Positions 7,409-15,917 of a stretch of DNA of 64,000 bases are shown in pieces (positions within the stretch are counted from its first letter, which is position 1; each line of letters starts with the position of its first letter). The notes below the pieces were generated by a model that worked only from the letters and a program-made list of their open reading frames with translations, searched no databases and had not been told where the DNA came from. The stretch is from Verrucomicrobiaceae bacterium (GTDB lineage: Bacteria; Verrucomicrobiota; Verrucomicrobiia; Verrucomicrobiales; Verrucomicrobiaceae), in the NCBI GenBank assembly GCA_016795465.1, contig JAEUHK010000024.1, positions 1 to 64,000 on the forward strand, read 5' to 3'. Position numbers and translations under genes: made by a program.

Positions 7409-9553
7409 ATGACTGCCGATATCATCCAGTTCGAATGCAGCGCTTGCCGCACCCAGCTCACTGTCCCCGCCCACATGGCCGGTGTCAGCGGGCCATGTCC
7501 TACTTGCGGCCAGGTGGTGACCTCCCCGCCTGCCAGCAGCGGCACGCCAGCACCCATGTTTGGCATGGCTCAGCCCCCACCAGCGCCCCAGTGGACACCA
7601 CCGCCAGCTCCTGGCATGGGCATGGGAATGCCTCCAGCGGGTCCGTTTCCAGGTAGCCCCCCTCCCCAAGCTCCCGGGCTCGGCCAAATGATGGCAGGGG
7701 GATTGATGGGCGGCGAACAACCGATGGCCGCCTCGTCTCCGACAGGCACGAGCCTGCCGCCTCGTCGAGCAGCCGGTCAGCAGCCCTTGTCTTCGATGCC
7801 ACCGGGTGGCAGCACACCGGGATGGACACCTCCGCAAGCGGGGCTGGGACTGGGGATGCCACCCATGGATCCGTCCCAGGGCTACGGCACACCGGTGGGC
7901 AATCCGCCGACGCAGACTCAATCGCGTTTGATCCCCGGGGCACCCAGCATCCCAAACATGGGACCCGCAGGCGGCCCGGCCATGACGAATACCCTGCCAG
8001 GAGGATCCCTTTTCGGGCGCGACATGCCTGCCGCTCCTCTGACGCCTGCCACTCAGGCCCTCAATCCCGCCACCCAAGGCCTCGGAGGCGGCCTGAGCCT
8101 TGGCGGTCACTTGAATCAGGTCAGCCCGGCATCGCCCTTGCCGGCAGGTCGAAACCTCGCCGCGCTGCGACCAACCAAGGGAGGCAATTTCATCCGGCTC
8201 GGCATCGCCGCCCTGTTCCTGCTCGGGTTTCTGGGACTCGCGGGCTACTTCTTAAAGGACACCATCACCGGCCTGCTGGGTTCGAATGTCCCGGCCGAAC
8301 CCGAGCCCAATAGCTCCGTCGTCGACAACAGTCCCGTTCCCAATCCGGCGTCCCCCGGGCCCAAACCCGTTTTGGCACCTGAACCAGCCTCCAACGGCCT
8401 CACAGACACTCCAAAGACCACGCCCGAGCTTGCAGGCCGCTCGCCTCTCCCGACCGCTGAGGCACAAAACATGGAATCGGCACCGACGGCGCCAACTCCC
8501 GGCAACGAAGAAATCGTCGTCAAGCCAGCCCAGCCCACCGGTTCCGTGCCTCAGTTGGCAAACACTCCGACGCCGAGCCCACAGGCCCCTCCAGCCGACC
8601 CGCCCAAGACGGAATCAGCTCCGCCGACCTTGGCAGGCGGCAGCAGCACCGCCGGGTCGCGTTCATCTCAAACAGATCCGTTGGATGAAAAGCCTACCGA
8701 CAAGGTCCCCACTGAGGCCGAACCGGCTTTCGAAGCTTTGAAGGGCTTCCTCGGTGCCGCTTCAGCCGATGAACGCGTCCGCTACGTCCTCGGAGCCGAC
8801 TTCATGAAGCCGCTGATCGAGCGCTACTACTCGCGGAACAACGACGGCCCCATCGTTGTCGATCACATCAGCTTTGGACGGTATGACAAGCAGCCTGACC
8901 TCGGCAGCGGCGCTCATTGCATCTTCCATATCGAAAGCAAAACATGGGAATACCCCGTGCCTGCCATGCTCGAGGAGCAGGCCGATGGCTGGAAGGTGGA
9001 CTGGCTCACCTTCATCGAGTTGAAGGACCGCAAGCTCGAGGAATTCTTCAAAACCTATCAGGAAGGCAAGGCGATGTTTCATGTGGGCATCTTCCGCCAG
9101 CACTACTTCGGCGACGAGGTTCCGAATCGCGATCAGAAGGATGCCTTCAGCATCGGCCTTCCGCGTCCGAATCCCTTCCGCGCACCCGTTTTCCTTTCCA
9201 AAGATGCCCAGCTCTCCCGCGAACTGCGTGACCGGCTGCCCTGGGAGGTCCATGTGTGGGCCGTCGTCGAGCTCGAATGGAAAAAGCTAGGCAGCCAGCA
9301 ATGGGTGGAGCTCGTCTCCATGCCGCAGATGCACTGGTATTCCGTGCCAGCCACACCACGTCCGATTTCCACAAGCGAGAAACCACCGCTCGAAGCTCCA
9401 GCGGCGCCCGCCGCAGCGCCGGCAAACAGCCAGGCCTTCCCGCCCGGCATCAGGCGTTCACCCGCAGGCTCCGCCCCGACGATTCAAAAAGCCGTGCCAG
9501 TGCCAGACCAGCCCTTCCCGCCCGGCATCCGCCGTTCACCAGCCTCTCGCTGA
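7409..9553 (+). CDS. Zinc-ribbon, proline-rich single-pass membrane protein
   Basis: 714 residues. An N-terminal zinc ribbon (CSACRTQLTV ... CPTCG, residues about 11-33) is followed by a roughly 200-residue Pro/Gly/Met-rich stretch, one membrane helix at about 261-281 (IRLGIAALFLLGFLGLAGYF) and a second Pro-rich linker. The C-terminal folded domain (about 440-640) includes LKGFLGAASADERVRYVLG and YYSRNNDGPIVVDHISFG. The tail repeats FPPGIRRSPA twice. The ribbon side is probably cytoplasmic and the folded domain outside. I do not recognise the C-terminal domain. It follows the TPM gene on the same strand with a 93-base gap. Confidence 0.75.
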   Translation: MTADIIQFECSACRTQLTVPAHMAGVSGPCPTCGQVVTSPPASSGTPAPMFGMAQPPPAPQWTPPPAPGMGMGMPPAGPFPGSPPPQAPGLGQMMAGGLMGGEQPMAASSPTGTSLPPRRAAGQQPLSSMPPGGSTPGWTPPQAGLGLGMPPMDPSQGYGTPVGNPPTQTQSRLIPGAPSIPNMGPAGGPAMTNTLPGGSLFGRDMPAAPLTPATQALNPATQGLGGGLSLGGHLNQVSPASPLPAGRNLAALRPTKGGNFIRLGIAALFLLGFLGLAGYFLKDTITGLLGSNVPAEPEPNSSVVDNSPVPNPASPGPKPVLAPEPASNGLTDTPKTTPELAGRSPLPTAEAQNMESAPTAPTPGNEEIVVKPAQPTGSVPQLANTPTPSPQAPPADPPKTESAPPTLAGGSSTAGSRSSQTDPLDEKPTDKVPTEAEPAFEALKGFLGAASADERVRYVLGADFMKPLIERYYSRNNDGPIVVDHISFGRYDKQPDLGSGAHCIFHIESKTWEYPVPAMLEEQADGWKVDWLTFIELKDRKLEEFFKTYQEGKAMFHVGIFRQHYFGDEVPNRDQKDAFSIGLPRPNPFRAPVFLSKDAQLSRELRDRLPWEVHVWAVVELEWKKLGSQQWVELVSMPQMHWYSVPATPRPISTSEKPPLEAPAAPAAAPANSQAFPPGIRRSPAGSAPTIQKAVPVPDQPFPPGIRRSPASR

Positions 9554-9610
9554 CAGGCTGCATCGTCATCGCGGTATCAAAACGCGGCCTGAAACGTCCG
9601 GCGCAAGAGG

Positions 9611-9639
9611 TTGACCATTCCTGCATGCCCGCCTAGCCT
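9611..9639 (+). promoter_or_regulatory. Promoter-like boxes very close to the Gfo/Idh/MocA start
   Basis: TTGACC (9611-9616), a 17-base spacer and TAGCCT (9634-9639) end only 9 bases before the ATG at 9649. No Shine-Dalgarno sequence is visible. A transcript starting at the normal distance from such boxes would have almost no leader. The same layout precedes ychF and glmM. Confidence 0.5.
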
Positions 9640-9648
9640 CACGCCCTT

Positions 9649-10812
9649 ATGGCATCAGAAAACGTCAGACTCGGCATCGTTGGACTTGGCAACATGGGCA
9701 AGGCGCACCTCGCGAACATTCGCGCAGGAAAAGTCCCCGGACTTCGCGTCACCGCCCTCTGCGAGAGCGTCGGCACGCTGCCGAACCTCATCGAAGGGGA
9801 GCACGCCTTCACGGATGTGAACGCGATGATCCACTCCGGCCACATCGACGCCATTTTGATCTGCACACCGCACTTCAGCCACACCACTATCGGCATCGAG
9901 GCACTCAAGGCCGGCCTGCATGTCCTCGTCGAGAAGCCCATCTCCGTGCACAAGGCCGATTGCGAGCGTCTCATCGCCGCGCACACCAACAAGAAGCAGA
10001 TCTTCGCCGCCATGTTCAACATGCGCACGAACGCCACCTTCAAGAAAGTGAAGGACCTCATCGACAGCGGCGAGCTCGGCGAAATCCGCCGCGTGCATTG
10101 GGAAGTCACCAACTGGTTCCGCACGAACTACTACTACGCCACCGGCGGCTGGCGTGGCACTTGGAAGGGTGAAGGCGGCGGCGTGCTCATGAACCAGTGC
10201 CCGCACAACCTGGACCTCTTCCAATGGATGTTCGGCATGCCGCAGCGCATCCGCGGCTTCTGCCAGTTCGGTCGTTTCCATCAAGTCGAGGTCGAAGACG
10301 ATGTCACCGCCGTGCTGCAATACGACAGCGGCCTCTCCGCCACCTTTGTCACCTCCACTGGCGAAGCTCCGGGCTGCAATCGACTCGAAATCTCCGGCGA
10401 GCAGGGCCGCCTCACCGTCACCGACGGCACGAAGATCCACTTTCAGCGCAACCGCGTGCCGATGAGCAAATTCTGCATGGAGGCAGAAGCTGCCTTTGCC
10501 ATGCCCGAGAGCTGGCACATGGACATCCCGGTGGACAACAGCGGCGGCCAGCACGTCGAGATCCTGCAAAACTTCACCAACGCCATCCTCAAAGACGAAA
10601 AACTCCTCTCGCCCGCCGAGGAAGGCATCCGCAGCGTCGAGCTCGCCAATGCCATCCTGCTCTCCACCTGGCAGGACAAGACCATCGAGCTCCCTATGAG
10701 CAGCGCCGACTACGAGAGCCTCCTCATCGAGAAGGGCGAGAAGAGCACCTTCCAGAAGACCAAAGTCGTCGCCAAGGCCACCTCGGACGACTTCGCGAAG
10801 TCCTTCCGCTGA
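9649..10812 (+). CDS. Gfo/Idh/MocA-family NAD(P)-dependent oxidoreductase
   Basis: 387 residues, the usual size. The N-terminal Rossmann fold begins LGIVGLGNMGKAHLANI with the dinucleotide GxGxxG-type loop. It is followed by ILICTPHFSHTTIGIEAL and the family motif EKPISVHKADC, whose Lys is the usual catalytic/NAD-site residue. The C-terminal alpha/beta domain carries WRGTWKGEGGGVLMNQCPHNLDLFQWM, including the family's Asn/His-rich active-site stretch. It probably oxidises or reduces a sugar or inositol derivative; the substrate cannot be read from sequence. There is no signal peptide. It ends just before a strong terminator. Confidence 0.88.
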   Translation: MASENVRLGIVGLGNMGKAHLANIRAGKVPGLRVTALCESVGTLPNLIEGEHAFTDVNAMIHSGHIDAILICTPHFSHTTIGIEALKAGLHVLVEKPISVHKADCERLIAAHTNKKQIFAAMFNMRTNATFKKVKDLIDSGELGEIRRVHWEVTNWFRTNYYYATGGWRGTWKGEGGGVLMNQCPHNLDLFQWMFGMPQRIRGFCQFGRFHQVEVEDDVTAVLQYDSGLSATFVTSTGEAPGCNRLEISGEQGRLTVTDGTKIHFQRNRVPMSKFCMEAEAAFAMPESWHMDIPVDNSGGQHVEILQNFTNAILKDEKLLSPAEEGIRSVELANAILLSTWQDKTIELPMSSADYESLLIEKGEKSTFQKTKVVAKATSDDFAKSFR

Positions 10813-10815
10813 TCC

Positions 10816-12930
10816 ATGAGCCGAAAGCCTGCTGGAAAAGCATCCAAACGGGCACGCACACCTTGCCAGCCGGCAGCTCGACCTGAGCTGCCGGTTTTGT
10901 TTTCACCGAGGCATGATGTCCTGAAGGCTCTCACACTGATTAGCATGGCCTTCATCGCCTACTGGCCCTGCCTGCACGGTCCCCTGCTCTGGGATGACAA
11001 GGACTGGACCACCGGCATCGACTGGCTCATGCGCGATCCGGCAGCACCGAAGCGCATCTGGACGGACTTTCTCGTGGTGCAGCAATACTACCCGCTCACC
11101 ACCACGTCCTTCTGGCTAGATCGAATGCTCGCTGGAGGCCGCTGGAGCGTCTGGCTAATGCACACGGAAAACGTGCTCTGGCATGCTTTCGGCGGCATCG
11201 GCTTGTGGTGCTTCCTTCGGGCACTGCGCATTCGCGGAGCATGGTTCGCCGCGGCGCTTTTCATTCTGCATCCCGTGACGGTCGAGTCCGTGGCATGGAT
11301 CACCGAACGCAAAAACGTGCTCTGCTTTGCTCTGATGATGGGCTCGATGATCGCCTGGGCACGTTCTGTGGACATCTGGGAGCGTGAAGGACCACCCAGA
11401 TGGCTTCCTGCCATCATAGCGACCGTTTTGCTGCTGCTCGCCTTGTTTGCGAAAATCACCGCGTTCATCGTTCCGCCCGCCTTGCTCATCATCGCCTGGT
11501 GGAAACGCGGCCGGTTGATATGGCGGCACGATGTGATGCCGCTGATCCCGATGTTTCTGTGCGCGATCACGCTCGGGCTGCTGGTCTCGTGGATCGAAAA
11601 ACATCACACCGGAGCCACCGGCCCGTATTTTGACCAGCTCACGCCTTCCATGCGGCTCTTGATCGCTTGCGAGGCCTGGTGGTTCTACCTCATGAAGCTG
11701 CTCTGGCCGCATCCGGTGTGCGTTCTCTATCATCGCTGGAGCATCGATCCATCCGTGTGGTGGCACTGGCTGGCTCCAGTGGCCGTGGTTGGTTTCATCG
11801 GGCTGCTCTGGCGGTCGAAAAAACGCGTGTGGATCGCCTCCGTGCTCCTCTACAGCGCCGCGTTGTTTCCCGTGCTGGGCTTCATGAACCTCAATGGCAT
11901 GCGCTACGCTTGGGTGGCGGACCGCTGGGTCTATTTCGCCTCTCCTGTCCTGTTTGCATGGATCGCTGCCATGCTCATGAAGTGGGATCAACGGCGGCCA
12001 CGACAGGTCGTCATGGCTTGTGTTCTCATCATCTGCGGTCTTCTCACCAATCGCCAAGCCGCAAACTACGGTGACTTTGACACGTTTTGGAAGGCTGCCA
12101 TCGCGGGCAGTTCAAATCCCGTCGTCGCACACAATGGTTACGCGGACATGCTGCTGCGTGCGGGACGTTTTGAGGAAGCGCTGGCGCATGCAGATGAAGC
12201 CATCCGGCTCGATCCAGAAAGCACTGGCTCTCACTGCACCCGCGGCAGCGTGCTGAATACGATGGGCCGCGTGGCAGAGGCACTGCCTTGCTTTGAACGC
12301 TCGCTCGAACTCGATCCCGGCGATGCCTTGGTGACCTACAACAAGGGCTTTGTGCTCTACCAACTCGGCCGGATCGAAGAAGCCATCGCCCTGTTTGAAG
12401 CTGCGCTGCGGCTCGACCCGCGGCTGCTGCCTGCGCATACCGATCTCGCCAGCCTGCTGTCCTCGACAGGGCGGCAGGATGCCGCGGAGGAGCACTTTAT
12501 GGCCGCACTCAAGCTGCGGCCTGGTGATCCGGGCAGTCTTTCTGGCCTCGGAAATCTGCGCCTGCGCCAAGGACGCGAGGCCGATGCGTTGAAATGCTAC
12601 GCTGAGGCCCGTGAAGGCGATCCCACGCTCATCACTGCCTTCAGTAATGCGGCAATGATTCTCGCGTCCACCACCGATCCGGCCCTCGCGAATGCCGCGG
12701 AGGCTCTCCGCCTCGCCCAACAGGCCGATGAGCTCACCGCGCATGCCAATCCCGGCATCCGGCATATCCTCGCCGCATCGCATGCCGCGGGTCAAAACCT
12801 CGACAAAGCCCTCGAAATCGCCCATGAGGCCCTGCGCATGGCGGAGGAGCAAAATCAAAGCGGAGCCGCCGCCACCCTGCGCCGTGCCATCGGGCTTTAC
12901 GAGGCTGGAAAGCCTTGGCGGCGCCAATGA
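10816..12930 (+). CDS. TMTC-like multi-pass membrane protein with TPR tail
   Basis: 704 residues from the ATG at 10816. About ten hydrophobic helices fill residues 35-420. The loop after the first helix has the acidic WDDKDW typical of GT-C/TMTC-type O-mannosyltransferase-like proteins, and ALFILHPVTVESVAWITERKNV is a hallmark of that family. From about residue 435 there are at least six TPR units (DMLLRAGRFEEALAHADEAI, then SVLNTMGRVAEALPCFERSL). A glycosyltransferase role in the envelope is inferred. The start is uncertain: a rho-independent terminator (10870-10903) lies inside the first 30 codons. An in-frame TTG at 10897 would also keep the first membrane helix whole. Confidence 0.8.
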   Translation: MSRKPAGKASKRARTPCQPAARPELPVLFSPRHDVLKALTLISMAFIAYWPCLHGPLLWDDKDWTTGIDWLMRDPAAPKRIWTDFLVVQQYYPLTTTSFWLDRMLAGGRWSVWLMHTENVLWHAFGGIGLWCFLRALRIRGAWFAAALFILHPVTVESVAWITERKNVLCFALMMGSMIAWARSVDIWEREGPPRWLPAIIATVLLLLALFAKITAFIVPPALLIIAWWKRGRLIWRHDVMPLIPMFLCAITLGLLVSWIEKHHTGATGPYFDQLTPSMRLLIACEAWWFYLMKLLWPHPVCVLYHRWSIDPSVWWHWLAPVAVVGFIGLLWRSKKRVWIASVLLYSAALFPVLGFMNLNGMRYAWVADRWVYFASPVLFAWIAAMLMKWDQRRPRQVVMACVLIICGLLTNRQAANYGDFDTFWKAAIAGSSNPVVAHNGYADMLLRAGRFEEALAHADEAIRLDPESTGSHCTRGSVLNTMGRVAEALPCFERSLELDPGDALVTYNKGFVLYQLGRIEEAIALFEAALRLDPRLLPAHTDLASLLSSTGRQDAAEEHFMAALKLRPGDPGSLSGLGNLRLRQGREADALKCYAEAREGDPTLITAFSNAAMILASTTDPALANAAEALRLAQQADELTAHANPGIRHILAASHAAGQNLDKALEIAHEALRMAEEQNQSGAAATLRRAIGLYEAGKPWRRQ
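10870..10903 (+). terminator. Intrinsic terminator inside the start of the next reading frame
   Basis: CCGGCAGCTC (10870-10879) pairs perfectly with GAGCTGCCGG (10885-10894) across a 5-base loop and is followed by TTTTGTTTT. This is a textbook terminator 57 bases after the Gfo/Idh/MocA stop. It overlaps the first codons of the TMTC-like gene when that gene is read from 10816. Confidence 0.85.
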
Positions 12931-12954
12931 GGTGAAAAGTCATCGTCACGTTCG

Positions 12955-12983
12955 TTGCAGTCCCAAACAAACGCCGCTAGAAA
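12955..12983 (+). promoter_or_regulatory. Promoter-like boxes upstream of pgsA
   Basis: TTGCAG (12955-12960), a 17-base spacer and TAGAAA (12978-12983), 16 bases before the pgsA ATG at 13000. No Shine-Dalgarno sequence lies between the -10 box and the start. Confidence 0.45.
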
Positions 12984-12999
12984 CAGCGGCCCCAAATCC

Positions 13000-13572
13000 A
13001 TGAACCTGCCGAACAAGCTCACCGTGGCCCGCCTCATTCTGACGGCGGTGTTTGTCGTGTGCTTTTACCTGCCGGTGGGAAATCATGTTTCGTTCGCGGC
13101 GCTCGTTTTCGGCCTCGCTTCGATCACGGACTACTTCGACGGCAAAATCGCCCGCCAGCGCGGCATCGTGACGAACTTTGGCAAGCTCTTCGATCCGCTG
13201 GCGGACAAGGTGCTGATCTCCGCAGCCTTCATCCTGCTGGTGGAGACCGGTGATCTGCCGGCTTGGATTGCCGTTGTGGTGCTCGCCCGCGAGTTTTGTG
13301 TCACCGGCATCCGCCTCATCGCCGCCGGGCAAGGTGCCATCTTGTCGGCGGAGAGGCTCGGCAAGCACAAGATGCTCTGGCAGATACTCACGGTGAGCTG
13401 GTTCCTCGTGAAGCGTGCCTCGGATGAGTTCATCTTCGGTTTCGCCAAGCCGCTCTTCGCCATCGCGCCAGCCTGGGTGCCTGATGTGCTGATCTATTTC
13501 ACCACCTTGCTGACGCTCGTCTCCGGCTTCAGCTACTTCTGGAAGAATCACCACCTCTTCAATGACGCATGA
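13000..13572 (+). CDS. pgsA: CDP-diacylglycerol--glycerol-3-phosphate 3-phosphatidyltransferase
   Basis: About 190 residues, normal for PgsA, with four or more membrane helices. The CDP-alcohol phosphotransferase signature DYFDGKIAR ... G ... FDPLADK is complete (about residues 44-71), including the metal- and CDP-binding aspartates. The enzyme makes phosphatidylglycerophosphate at the inner membrane, the committed step to phosphatidylglycerol and cardiolipin. The start at 13000 (MNLPNKLTVARLIL) is preferred over an ATG 45 bases upstream because it matches the family N-terminus. Its stop overlaps the next start (ATGA). Confidence 0.93.
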   Translation: MNLPNKLTVARLILTAVFVVCFYLPVGNHVSFAALVFGLASITDYFDGKIARQRGIVTNFGKLFDPLADKVLISAAFILLVETGDLPAWIAVVVLAREFCVTGIRLIAAGQGAILSAERLGKHKMLWQILTVSWFLVKRASDEFIFGFAKPLFAIAPAWVPDVLIYFTTLLTLVSGFSYFWKNHHLFNDA

Positions 13573-14030
13573 ACCCTGAAGCCCAAATCACCGCCCTCGG
13601 ACTCACCCTGCCGCCCCCGCCTCCTCGCGGTGGCGTTTACAAGCCCGTCGTCATTGTCGGCAATGTGGCCTACGTTTCTGGTCATGGACCGTATCGCGGC
13701 CCCGATGACTATATCTGCGGCCGTGTGGGCCAGGATCTCGACCTCGAAGCTGGCAAGGCCGCCGCACGCCAAACCGGTCTCGCCCTGCTCGCGACACTTC
13801 GAAAAGAGCTCGGCAGTCTCAATCGCGTGAAGCGTGTGGTGAAGCTGCTCGGCATGGTGAACTGCACGCCGGACTTCGGCGAGCATCCCAAGGTCATCAA
13901 CGGCTGCAGCGAGCTCTTTGGCCAAGTGTGGGGCGAGGAAAACGGCATCGGCGCACGTAGCGCCGTCGGCATGGGTTCCCTTCCCGGAAACATCGCCGTC
14001 GAGATCGAAGGCATCTTCGAGATTGCCTGA
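13569..14030 (+). CDS. RidA-family (YjgF-like) protein
   Basis: 153 residues, matching the longer RidA-like subgroup. Recognisable segments are VIVGNVAYVSGHGP, the helix AGKAAARQTGLALLATLRKELGSLNRVKRVVKLLGMV, HPKVINGCSELFGQVWGE, and the C-terminal ARSAVGMGSLPGNIAVEIEGIFEI with the conserved Arg and Gly-S/T-LP motif. RidA proteins hydrolyse reactive enamine/imine intermediates; this subgroup's substrate is unknown. The four-base overlap with pgsA suggests co-translation. It converges on glmM with an 11-base gap. Confidence 0.88.
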   Translation: MNPEAQITALGLTLPPPPPRGGVYKPVVIVGNVAYVSGHGPYRGPDDYICGRVGQDLDLEAGKAAARQTGLALLATLRKELGSLNRVKRVVKLLGMVNCTPDFGEHPKVINGCSELFGQVWGEENGIGARSAVGMGSLPGNIAVEIEGIFEIA

Positions 14031-14041
14031 TCCGCCTTCCG

Positions 14042-15400
14042 TTAGCCGATCTGCGCCAGAATCGCCGAGGCGACCTTGTCGGCCTGGGCTTCGAGATACT
14101 CGACATCGCGACCTTCAATGAGAAGGCGGATGATTTGCTCGGTGCCAGAGTAGCGCAGAAGCACACGGCCATAGTCGCCGAGCTTCTTCTCGGTCTCTTT
14201 GATGATCTTCTGGGCCTCAACGAGCTCTTCGATCGGCGGCTTGGAACGCACCCGCAAGTTGCGGGCGGATTGCGGGAACTTCTTCAGGCACTTGCGGAGC
14301 TGGCTGAGCGGCTCGCCCGTCTCTTTCATGATCTTCAGCAGTTGCAGACCGGCGATCAAACCATCGCCCGTGGTGGCCCAGTCACCAAAGATGATGTGGC
14401 CACTCTGCTCGCCGCCGAAATTCAGGCCGCGGCTGCGCATCTCCGCGAGCACATAGCGATCACCCACGCCCGTGCGGATGACCCGGCCGCCCATGCGCGA
14501 GACGAGGTCGTCGAGGCCGTAGTTGCTCATGATCGTCACAGCCAGCGTGTTCTGCTTCAGCGTGCCTTTGCGCAGCATCGACTCGGCCGCGATGGCCATC
14601 AATTCATCACCATCGAGGGCAATTGCTTCTTCATCGCAGAGGGCGATGCGATCCGCATCTCCATCATGCGCGATGCCGGCCTGCGCCTGCGAGGAGCGGA
14701 CAATGCGCTCGATCTCCTCGGCGTGCGTGCAGCCGCACTCCTCGTTGATGTTGAAGCCGTCCGGCTCGCTGTGAAACACCTGCACATCGGCACCGAGCGC
14801 CTCCAGCGCCAGGGCGCTCGTGTAAGCGGCCGCGCCGTGCGCATTATCCAGCGCCACACGCATGCCATCGAGCTTCACTCCGCCCATCGAGGCCACGGCA
14901 TGCTTCACATAGCGCTCCACGCCGTCTGCCAGCCGCGTGATGCGGCCGATGCCACGACCTTCCGGACGCGGCATGTCCTCACTGCCGAGAACGAGCTTCT
15001 CCATGGCGATCTCAGTTTTGTCGTCGAGCTTGTGGCCGTCGCCGTGGACGAATTTGATGCCGTTGTCTTTAAAGGGATTGTGCGAGGCGGAGATGATCAC
15101 ACCGAAATCCGTGCCGAGTTGTGCGGACAGCATCGCCACGGCCGGCGTGGGCAATTGCCCCGCCAGAACGACATCCACACCCGCCGAGTTCAGCCCCGCG
15201 GCCAGCGCCGCCTCCAGCATCTCGCCCGAGGCGCGTGTATCACGGCCCACGATGGCACGCGGGCGCTCGCCGCCGTTCTTGCTGCCCAGCACGACCGCCG
15301 AGGCCTGCGCGAGGCGCATGACGAATTCCGGGGTCATCGGATGGCGGTTGGCGATGGCACGGACACCGTCCGTGCCGAAGAACTGGCGTTTTTCAGACAT
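14042..15400 (-). CDS. glmM: Phosphoglucosamine mutase
   Basis: 452 residues, the normal GlmM length. The N-terminus reads KRQFFGTDGVRAIAN. The phosphoserine loop is ISASHNPFKDNGIKF, with the catalytic Ser near residue 106. The metal loop is DGDADR, the sugar-specificity loop GEQSGH and the C-terminal phosphate loop RYSGTEQ. All four alpha-D-phosphohexomutase regions are intact. It converts glucosamine-6-phosphate to glucosamine-1-phosphate for UDP-GlcNAc, peptidoglycan and LPS synthesis in the cytoplasm. A TTGACA-N17-TAAAAC box ends 9 bases upstream of the ATG. The long open frame on the opposite strand is a shadow of its codon bias. Confidence 0.96.
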   Translation of the reverse strand: MSEKRQFFGTDGVRAIANRHPMTPEFVMRLAQASAVVLGSKNGGERPRAIVGRDTRASGEMLEAALAAGLNSAGVDVVLAGQLPTPAVAMLSAQLGTDFGVIISASHNPFKDNGIKFVHGDGHKLDDKTEIAMEKLVLGSEDMPRPEGRGIGRITRLADGVERYVKHAVASMGGVKLDGMRVALDNAHGAAAYTSALALEALGADVQVFHSEPDGFNINEECGCTHAEEIERIVRSSQAQAGIAHDGDADRIALCDEEAIALDGDELMAIAAESMLRKGTLKQNTLAVTIMSNYGLDDLVSRMGGRVIRTGVGDRYVLAEMRSRGLNFGGEQSGHIIFGDWATTGDGLIAGLQLLKIMKETGEPLSQLRKCLKKFPQSARNLRVRSKPPIEELVEAQKIIKETEKKLGDYGRVLLRYSGTEQIIRLLIEGRDVEYLEAQADKVASAILAQIG

Positions 15401-15409
15401 AGGGCGGCG

Positions 15410-15438
15410 GTTTTAAGCCAGAACAAAGGGGGTGTCAA
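15410..15438 (-). promoter_or_regulatory. Promoter-like boxes abutting the glmM start
   Basis: On the minus strand, TTGACA (15438-15433), a 17-base spacer and TAAAAC (15415-15410), followed by just nine bases (CGCCGCCCT) before the glmM ATG at 15400. The -35 match is perfect. This predicts a leaderless or nearly leaderless glmM transcript. Confidence 0.6.
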
Positions 15439-15477
15439 AACGGGAAGCAACACAGGAGGCCCCGGGGAATCCCACCT

Positions 15478-15506
15478 TGACACAGTAGGGAAGTGGCAGG
15501 AATCTC
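15478..15506 (+). promoter_or_regulatory. Promoter-like boxes upstream of the small lipoprotein gene
   Basis: TTGACA (15478-15483), a 17-base spacer and GAATCT (15501-15506), about 30 bases before the ATG at 15537. The -35 match is perfect and the -10 match is poor. Confidence 0.35.
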
Positions 15507-15536
15507 GCGCCGCTTAACGAAACCTCGTCTTTCGCC

Positions 15537-15734
15537 ATGAAAAAGGTCCTCTTCGCGGCTCTCGCCTCCACTCTCCTCCTCAGCAGTTGCTCCCTTTATC
15601 CGTTGGGAAGCAGCCACAGCGGTCGCGCCCCCTACTTCGGCGGCCATGGCAACTATAGCAGCAGCGGCCTGCGTCCGAACCTGTATGTCCCTCGCAAAAT
15701 CCAGAGGGATAACGCGATGACGATTCACCCATGA
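15537..15734 (+). CDS. Small lipoprotein
   Basis: 65 residues. It has a Lys-Lys start, a hydrophobic stretch and a lipobox (LLLSSC, with the lipidated Cys at 18). The mature part of about 47 residues is rich in Gly, Ser and Tyr (GRAPYFGGHGNYSSSGLRP) and has no recognised domain. Its stop overlaps the start of a pseudopilin-like gene by four bases, so the two are probably made together. Function unknown. Confidence 0.7.
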   Translation: MKKVLFAALASTLLLSSCSLYPLGSSHSGRAPYFGGHGNYSSSGLRPNLYVPRKIQRDNAMTIHP

Positions 15735-15916
15735 GTGGCCGGCACACGCGACATTCGCCTGCTTTCACCTTGTTGGAGACCGTCTTGATGCTCGCCACAC
15801 TGGGCATCTTCATGATGCTCTTGGCAGCCTTGACCCGGCCCATGTGGTGGGATCATGCCAAACGCCTGCTCGGCAAGGATGAACCCGCTGCCATTCAGGA
15901 CGCAGCCAAAAAGTAA
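15731..15916 (+). CDS. Very small type II/IV pseudopilin-like protein
   Basis: 61 residues. A short basic leader is followed by AFTLLETVLMLATLGIFMML, which has the prepilin peptidase signature: small residue before Phe+1, then TLLE with Glu at +5 and a hydrophobic helix. The mature domain is only about 30 residues (PMWWDHAKRLLGKDEPAAIQ), far shorter than normal pilins. Verrucomicrobia encode many pseudopilin-type secreted proteins, but this one has no globular head. It may be a tip or minor subunit, or a decayed pilin. Confidence 0.6.
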   Translation: MSGRHTRHSPAFTLLETVLMLATLGIFMMLLAALTRPMWWDHAKRLLGKDEPAAIQDAAKK

Positions 15917-15917
15917 C

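Noticed and set aside
14135..15517. 460-codon plus-strand frame opposite glmM
   Set aside because: It lies across an intact glmM with all catalytic loops and reads as His/Arg/Ala-rich antisense sequence.
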